Assembly: GCA_002110485.1 (NCBI GenBank)
Contig: MOWL01000070.1
Span: forward strand, 558,001-622,000
Direction: 5' to 3'
DNA: 64,000 nt
From: Emergomyces orientalis
Taxonomy: Eukaryota > Ascomycota > Eurotiomycetes > Onygenales > Ajellomycetaceae
Numbering within the stretch: the stretch's first letter is position 1; each line of letters begins with the position of its first letter. Below the pieces are notes generated by a model. It saw only the letters and a program-made list of their open reading frames with translations. It ran no database searches and was not told the DNA's origin. Positions 58,304 to 64,000 of this stretch are shown here, one piece after another. Both the position numbers and the translations under genes were made by a program.

Positions 58304-58655
58304 TTCACCAAACTTGATATATTATTTGCCATACTGTTTGAAAATACCCTGTACCTTGCTAACATTTATGCATAAGATCTCCACTGGCGACCGCCACCTT
58401 CGCATCCCATAATTTCCCACACTTGATTTTGAGTAGAATAATTGAGCGTTACCTCGCATGTTCCACTTACACATCCATGCACAGAGTCTGCATACATAAA
58501 TTAGATAGCCTCATAGTTTTAACCTTCAATCAACATATATTAATATATCCATCTCCAAACTCCCTCTAAACTGCACTCTCCCATAGCGCACTCTCTAAAC
58601 CACATCTCGTCAACCCCCGCCCCCTTCTCATCTTCAATCGTTCCCTTTCCCCTCT
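58304..58655. other. Short intergenic gap
   Basis: Between the snoRNA array and the 3' end of the GFA-domain gene; pyrimidine-rich on the plus strand. Nothing else recognised. Confidence 0.55.
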
Positions 58656-59519
58656 TCACTCCACCCACAACCCCATTTTTTTATGATACTCCTCCAAACT
58701 ATCCCCACCAAACTTCTCATACACGCTCTTCTTCCCCTCCGGCCAGCGCACCCACTTCGGCTTCGAGTCTGCCAGTATACACACCATCTCCTCTGGCACG
58801 GGAAGCTCGGTATCAATCGCCGTTGCGAACGGATGTATCAGCTCGGGCCAGTGCTTGTCCCATACCCACAGCATGGTGCTGCAGTTTGAGCAGAAGCTGC
58901 GCTCTGAGGAGCAGAGTTCTTCGCGCGGCGTGCCGCGGTCTTTTATGGCAGTGTATTTTCTGGAGGGGGTGTGGTGGGTTTTAGATGGGTTGTGTCGGAT
59001 AAATAAATATATATATATATATATTTACACAGTTTTACCGTGCACTTGAAGATGGATGATATGGAACAGGATAGCGTACAAGGTAGAATGTTGGTGTCTG
59101 CCAATTGTGTATGCGTAGATTGGGGAGGAAGGGGAAGAAAAAGGGGGTTATAAAATCCTTACTTTATCAATTCCTTTCCCTTGAGCACATTGAGCGAGTC
59201 GGCAATTCCGCCTAGGTTCACACTGCCGCTGTATCCGCCTACCTTGCGGCAAATGCTGCAGGCGCATAGTTGGTAAGGGGTCGGAGTCTGTGAGTTGAGA
59301 GTGAATTGGATGCTGCCACATTGGCAGCTTCCGTCGAGTTTCCTGTGTTTGACAAGTTAATTAGAGAATATTATTATTTTTTGAAGTAAAGATTTAAGAT
59401 ATGAATTTCCTTCGGATAGTAGGGGATGGGGTGGTTGAGTGCGAAGGGTGAGCGTATGTAGATCGAATAACAGCGCCATCTACAGGAGGAGCGGACGGTG
59501 TGTGTACTCACATCGGCAT
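58656..59519 (-). CDS. GFA/CENP-V domain protein (glutathione-dependent formaldehyde-activating fold)
   Basis: Three exons (59519-59512, 59342-59163, 58959-58656) encode 163 residues. The zinc-binding GFA fold is clear: GSCQCGSIQF (Cys9, Cys11), CACSICRKVGGYSG (Cys29, 31, 34), and SFCSNCSTMLWVWD downstream, the usual cysteine set of the family. Proteins of this type are zinc carbon-sulfur lyase-like; most fungal members are uncharacterised and need not act on formaldehyde. The first coding exon is only 8 nt (ATG CCG AT), chosen because it restores frame with a GTGAGT donor. An alternative start inside exon 2 is not available before Lys4. Intron 2 carries an (AT)n microsatellite. Confidence 0.88.
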
Positions 59520-60108
59520 ATTCGATCGACAGCTAATATGGAACCCTAAAATACTTGTCCTTACGATAGAACGTGGAAATGCGGTTGTGATTCTTGGATA
59601 TTTATGCACCGTTTTCAGGAAAAGCACAGGCGCAATGTGCCAGGTGAGGGTCATTTCCTACATTTATTAAAGGTTGGTCACCCCGTATTTCCCGTCATAA
59701 AATTCCCGGGTTGCCTTTTCTAAATATATTCTAGTTTAAGGGACTGCTGCTGCTACCGCCTGCGCATGGTCTGGGCTCCCTTATCGGAAGCGTATGATGC
59801 TACTCTGACGTCGCGGGGAGGGGGGCGAGGGAGGGGGGCGAGGGAGGGGTATGTTAAAAGGCGCCACAGTGGTGCAGCATATGCTGAGTTCTTGCAGACT
59901 ACATGACACATAAGGTGATAAAGAACATATTTTTTGAAACGGTACGGTTATATTTATTTTTTCAAATTAAATAGTTAATATCCCGTATGCCCCCATACGT
60001 CGTTGGACAGTTTCGTCGTTGTTTGGGTGTAAGAGCAGGGGATATATTTACAACTGCGAGCCCTTAGGAATATAAACTATTCGGGGCCCAAAAACTCCCA
60101 ACCATCAG
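59520..60108. other. Intergenic with G-rich tandem repeat
   Basis: Promoter side of the GFA gene and 5' flank of a tRNA gene. Contains a G-rich block at 59815-59849 made of a 13-bp unit GGGGGCGAGGGAG repeated about twice and flanked by more G runs. Confidence 0.6.
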
Positions 60109-60197
60109 CCGCTGGTCGTCTAGTTGGTTTATGGCACTGGACTGTAATATCTTTATCTGCTATCCAGGTGTCGTCGGTTCGACTCCGACCCAGCGGA
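60109..60197 (+). tRNA. tRNA-Tyr (GTA), intron-containing
   Basis: 89 nt. The 7-bp acceptor stem is CCGCTGG/CCAGCGG with discriminator A. The D arm contains AGTTGGTTTATGGCA, and the T arm GTCGGTTCGACTCCGAC gives the B box. The anticodon stem CTGGA/TCCAG encloses CTGTAA plus a 14-nt intron and A38, placing anticodon GTA with the intron at the canonical 37/38 position. A T-rich terminator (TTTTTTT) follows within 15 nt. Splicing would need tRNA endonuclease and the tRNA ligase encoded at 42.7-45.1 kb. Confidence 0.95.
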
Positions 60198-60710
60198 GGA
60201 TTATTTTTTTAAATTTTTTTTTACTTTTTTGTTTATTTTTATTGTACAAAATCCATACTTTTTCCTTTTCCATTGTTACATATTTAAAAACCCCCTGTTC
60301 TCTTTGTTCATAATCACCCTAGTTCCTCTGTTTGCGTTGTCCCCCAATTTTACTTCAATGGGTTAAAAGTGCTTCCATAGTCTGCAGAGCCTTGACCGTT
60401 CAGGATGAAATACTAGGCATCACGTACATGGTTTGAAAGAGCCAACACAAAAATTTAGAACGGAGCTAGGATCCGTTCTCAGCATGTCAAAGCCTGAACT
60501 ATGTATATGAATTTTTCTCTCGACGATATAGATTGAACATAAAAGCCTTCTTCATAGTATTATCGGAAACGACCAGCAGTGTCGAACTTCACAAATCACC
60601 CCTTACTATACCGTCTAATCTGCCATCGACGTAACCTGGAGTAAGTTTGCCCCCTTCCGGGGAACGTTGCACTGGAAAGAGAAAAAAAGAAGACGCAAGA
60701 AAAATTTAAC
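60198..60710. other. Spacer between the two inverted tRNA-Tyr genes
   Basis: About 510 nt, starting with T runs that terminate the first tRNA and ending with A runs (T runs for the minus strand) that terminate the second. No gene recognised. Confidence 0.6.
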
Positions 60711-60799
60711 TCCGCTGGGTCGGAGTCGAACCGACGACACCTGGATAGCAGATAAAGATATTACAGTCCAGTGCCATAAACCAACTAGACGACCAGCGG
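60711..60799 (-). tRNA. tRNA-Tyr (GTA), intron-containing, second copy
   Basis: Identical over all 89 nt to the copy at 60109-60197 but on the opposite strand, so the two genes converge. Same GTA anticodon, 14-nt intron and acceptor stem; minus-strand T runs lie just past its 3' end. Confidence 0.95.
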
Positions 60800-61037
60800 A
60801 ATTTTATTGGTCAGCGATCAAGAAAATCGATTTATTGATGTCTGAAACGATGTTTGCATTGTTTGCATTGATAATATTTCGGCAATAGCTTCCTACAGGT
60901 GAATCCAGACACCTCTGATCTGAACTGGATAGCTCAACAACAATCGGACCTTTCTACTATATCCATCTCTTTAATTTTGTGTCAGCATATTGTTGTATAT
61001 GTGAATAAGAGTACTATTCAATATATACTTTTTGAAC

Positions 61038-61687
61038 ATGAGTTTTGGCAGTCCTGGCGGTCGTTCCGTCAATATCAAACCCACGCCGTACGTAGCCAAG
61101 CCATCAACTCTCAGCGGCTTAATATCCTCGCTCTATGAAGACTACATGGACTTGTTTTATGTTCCAATATTTTGCGTATAATGAGATGAGTCTAGCTAAC
61201 TCTGTTTTTGGTATCGCTGGTTTAGGCCTGAACGTGGAAGCTTTCCACTTGATCATGACGGTACGTCTGGCTGTTCTGCTCCTGTATTTTATATGTTCTC
61301 AGCCCTACTGATATGCCCGTTACTGACTTTGTACGTTTCTAATTGGCAGGAGAATGCAAATTCATCATCTCGTCATATCTCCAGTGTCTGAAGAAAGGAG
61401 CCGGTGTCAATGATGAGGCCTGTCGCAAGTTAGCAAAATCCTACTTGAGCTGCCGGATGGACAAGTATGTTCACATATCCCACCACTAACCACCCCACCT
61501 CACCTTTTCCTCTTTGAGGAAGGGGGGTTTTAATTTAATTTAACGCTTTGGAAGCCTGACACCTTATTTTAGCAATTTGATGGCGCCGGATAATTTTGAG
61601 AATTTGGGACTTGTGTTCGATGAAGATAACAAGAAGAATGTGACGGAATCTGCTGCCACGGCAACTTCGGAGAGCAAGAAATCGTGA
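61038..61687 (+). CDS. cox19: Cytochrome c oxidase assembly protein Cox19
   Basis: Four exons (61038-61087, 61226-61260, 61350-61464, 61573-61687) encode 104 residues. Cox19 is a twin CX9C protein imported by Mia40 into the mitochondrial intermembrane space, where it supports copper delivery to cytochrome oxidase with Cox11. The two CX9C motifs are Cys31-Cys41 (CKFIISSYLQC) and Cys53-Cys63 (CRKLAKSYLSC). The conserved N-terminal segment TPPERGSFPLDHDGEC precedes them and LMAPDNFENLG follows, both typical of Cox19. The C-terminal tail is Lys/Ser-rich. All splice sites are GT..AG and exon 2 is just 35 nt. Confidence 0.95.
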
Positions 61688-62847
61688 CATGGCTTGATTA
61701 CGCTGTGCTCTATATTTGAAACGGACACGATTATATCCGTGTTGTATTTTGTATAAAAGACACAAGTTGGCATGGTTGGCGTTGCAATTCTTTTGGGCGT
61801 TTAAGGGCGGGCCACCTGAACGGAATTATCTTCGAGATAGGAAAGGACAACTCCACTTCTATATGATATATGTTTTAGTCATTATACTGGACATGTTCCA
61901 AGTATTATTTTTACAAGACCTTTCCTTACGCTCATCCTCATTTTTATGTCGCGACAACTGCTGTGGTACCATATGGCGCATGCCTCCATTCCATGGGATA
62001 CTAGTAGAGTCGGGGTGAACTAGACTGCTGAGAGTCGGCTATAAGCCCGGCTGGTTAAGGTGTTGATTTTGTCCCCTACTCCAAAGTAATCACATAGGGC
62101 AGTTTCTTGGAGTATAAACGGGTCATCATTGGCTTATTAGTGGGGTTGGGATAGGGAGCTCCGTAGTCATCATCTCCAAATCCGGCATATTTCAACAGAA
62201 TGAGCCGAAGTAATATATCAGTTGCCCAATCCACAGAGACAGCATATAGATGAGAGTATCCGTACCACAGCGTTTCGTTCATGCAAGCATGAAGCCTTAG
62301 TAGTCAATACCAAGTGCATCTAGATGGCCATCGCTTTTACGTTCAAAAATCATTTTGAAACTATTTAACGGAACAAATACAACATGATGCTACGGAACGG
62401 TCCAATCCACATAAGAACAAAACCTGCCGAATCAATTCAATTTAAACTTCATTTCTGCGGCGCAATGATGATGAACCCTCTAGCCCGTACGGTCGGTTGG
62501 GATGAATAAAATTCAAGTGGCAGCATCACATGTCTGAATTATGTAATCCATGAATGCCAATGAATCGCAACAGACATCACTCGTACTATACTATACACTC
62601 ACCCTGAACAGCACAGAAAGGAGTATAGAGTGAGATTTCTCTCCGGGAATTGACTAGATTTTGCAGCGGGTTTGAAGAGAGACAGAATCTTTTGCATATG
62701 CCTGTGTCATGATATTTGCAACTCAATTTCATCACCCGTTTCGTTTAGTGAGCCAATATAGCTCAACGGCTTGATTCTAACCGCCACCACGGCAAGGGCA
62801 TCAACAAAACCAACCTTATTGTTTCTAGCCAGATTATGTAGGCACAA
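61688..62847. other. Intergenic, probable npr3 promoter; no gene recognised
   Basis: About 1.2 kb. Short frames without domains; the npr3 5' UTR should lie at its right end. Confidence 0.55.
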
Positions 62848-64000
62848 ATGTCCTCAATCGTACGACCTCCAGATCCATGTCTCGTGGCCATAATCCTCAT
62901 AATCCAATCCCGCGCTGGCCCGCGTTTTGTCTACCACTACCCTCCCAACCCATCCACCGTCGTAAACAACAAATCCCGCCGCAATTCGCGTCCAAATAAC
63001 AGCGCCAAAAGCTCTGAGTCTAGCCCATCCAGTGGCGATGATAGGTCAAGCTCTGACGATGATGAACGCGGTCATTATTCAGCTGGTTGCAGTTCTCTCA
63101 GCCGGGGAGTCAGCGAGCACAGCGGCAGGAGCGGGTTGAGTGATAAACTGAGTGATAAAGATACGCACACATCATCTCTGAGAGGGCGTGGTTCCTCCTC
63201 TTCAGTGCAGTTCAAGCGAAGAAGTGCGACCCCCGATGCTAAGCCGGATAATCAGCCGGATGCGGGGAGAAAGGAGGCTCTTGGAGAACTGTACCATCCG
63301 CCCTGGGAGTCTTTATTAGGATTGCCGACTAATGTGTGGGAGAAATTGTTAAGCCCGTCCCCGGCATGGCATAAACGGAGATTTGAAGTGGGTGTTAATG
63401 ATCTTGTGTTTGTGGGATGGCCTGTGTTTGTGAGAGAAGATGGGACCTGGCGAAAACGTAAGAGGAAGAAAAAAACGAGAAAACAACAACTGCCCGGCGA
63501 ACACCTGGAGCCACGAGATGATGATAAAAGGAGGGACGATCAAAGGAATGATACGGCTTCAATACCAGCGTCGGAAACAGAAGGCGAAAATTACCCTGGT
63601 GCGGAAGATAAGAGATCCGTTGAGGATGGCGCACTTCCCAGGTCTCCAGAAACTGATAAGGATTCAATGACGATGTTCAACGTGGTTTTTGTACTGAATC
63701 CACCTTTGCTAGAATATGGCTTGCGAATACGGGAAAAGTATGAAAACGTGATCAAGAAGTTCGGTAAGGGGTTGAAGTCAGAACAAGCGAGTGTAGACTA
63801 CGTTTGGAAAGAGGCTCAAATGATTGTCAATATCAAGGAGAAAGGGAAGGAAAACAGTACGTATCCAACCGATATACACTTCACGTACTTCAAATTGAAA
63901 TATTTTCGAGAACGTCAAACTTACACTCAGGCACAGAATTGTCCCTCTCTCGACTTTATTCGGAACTGCTCTCGAAGTCGTCCCTTGCTCGAGCAATATC
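62848..64000 (+). CDS. npr3: Nitrogen permease regulator 3 (Npr3/NPRL3), 5' part
   Basis: The gene begins at 62848 (MSSIVRPPDPCLVAIILIIQ) and runs off the right edge. Exon 1 is 62848-63856; after an intron with donor GTACGT and acceptor CTCAG (63857-63930), exon 2 continues to the window end. Npr3 forms SEACIT/GATOR1 with Npr2 and Iml1, a GTPase-activating complex that restrains TORC1 at the vacuole on nitrogen limitation. Diagnostic segments are the N-terminal longin-like GPRFVYHYPPNPS, LGLPTNVWEKLLSPSPAWHKRRFEV, NDLVFVGWPVFVREDGTW, MTMFNVVFVLNPP and, after the intron, ELLSKSSLARAI. A long Ser/Asp-rich low-complexity insert occupies residues about 40-140. The frame has no stop before the window end. 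Confidence 0.93.
   Translation, partial: MSSIVRPPDPCLVAIILIIQSRAGPRFVYHYPPNPSTVVNNKSRRNSRPNNSAKSSESSPSSGDDRSSSDDDERGHYSAGCSSLSRGVSEHSGRSGLSDKLSDKDTHTSSLRGRGSSSSVQFKRRSATPDAKPDNQPDAGRKEALGELYHPPWESLLGLPTNVWEKLLSPSPAWHKRRFEVGVNDLVFVGWPVFVREDGTWRKRKRKKKTRKQQLPGEHLEPRDDDKRRDDQRNDTASIPASETEGENYPGAEDKRSVEDGALPRSPETDKDSMTMFNVVFVLNPPLLEYGLRIREKYENVIKKFGKGLKSEQASVDYVWKEAQMIVNIKEKGKENSTYPTDIHFTYFKLKYFRERQTYTQAQNCPSLDFIRNCSRSRPLLEQY

Noticed and set aside
59815..59849. Telomere-like or CRISPR-like repeat
   Set aside because: G-rich tandem is not the fungal TTAGGG repeat and there is no spacer array; no CRISPR anywhere in this eukaryotic window.

Overview
The window is a filamentous ascomycete (Pezizomycotina) nuclear contig, most likely from Eurotiomycetes and probably Onygenales. 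Genes are broken by short 50-80 nt GT..AG introns with CTAAC-type branch points. Gene content is that of a mould: a giant fungal USP deubiquitinase, a rhodopsin/PTH11-like membrane protein, an aldoxime dehydratase and Pex8. The order assignment rests on recalled protein similarity and is inference. Spliced models were built by hand; for each complete model the joined exons stay open and sum to a multiple of three.

Layout. 0-1.3 kb: 3' part of TFIIE-alpha. 3.4-6.9 kb: accessory stretch with an aldoxime dehydratase and a broken rhodopsin-type gene. 8.5-17.2 kb: a 13-exon gene for a ~2,567-residue ubiquitin hydrolase. 19.9-25.2 kb: a decayed F-box-like gene, a sugar O-acetyltransferase, Ste14 and an orphan Cys-containing protein. 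25.7-36.8 kb: Pex8, a TMEM170-like protein, Pfs2, DGAT1 and an MGST3-type MAPEG protein. 36.8-40 kb: gene-poor, with a piggyBac transposase relic apparently split by a small LTR-flanked element. 40-52.2 kb: Sft2, tRNA ligase, an ankyrin protein, Vps37, a PAP2 lipid phosphatase, a GGCT-like protein and an aldo-keto reductase. 52.2-58.3 kb: gene-poor except for a small secreted/GPI-like protein and a C/D snoRNA cluster. 58.6-64 kb: a GFA-domain protein, two identical intron-containing tRNA-Tyr genes in inverted orientation, Cox19 and the start of Npr3.

Most genes are unrelated housekeeping functions: transcription and mRNA 3' processing (TFIIE, Pfs2), RNA maturation (tRNA ligase, snoRNAs, tRNAs), membrane traffic (Sft2, Vps37), lipid metabolism (DGAT1, PAP2), organelle assembly (Pex8, Cox19) and TORC1 nutrient signalling (Npr3). 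No metabolic gene cluster is evident. The most notable unannotated structure is the snoRNA array at about 57-58.3 kb. It carries guides matching the targets of the yeast snR41, snR70 and snR51 snoRNAs in the same order as the yeast cluster. Second is the nested transposon relic at 37.1-38.5 kb.
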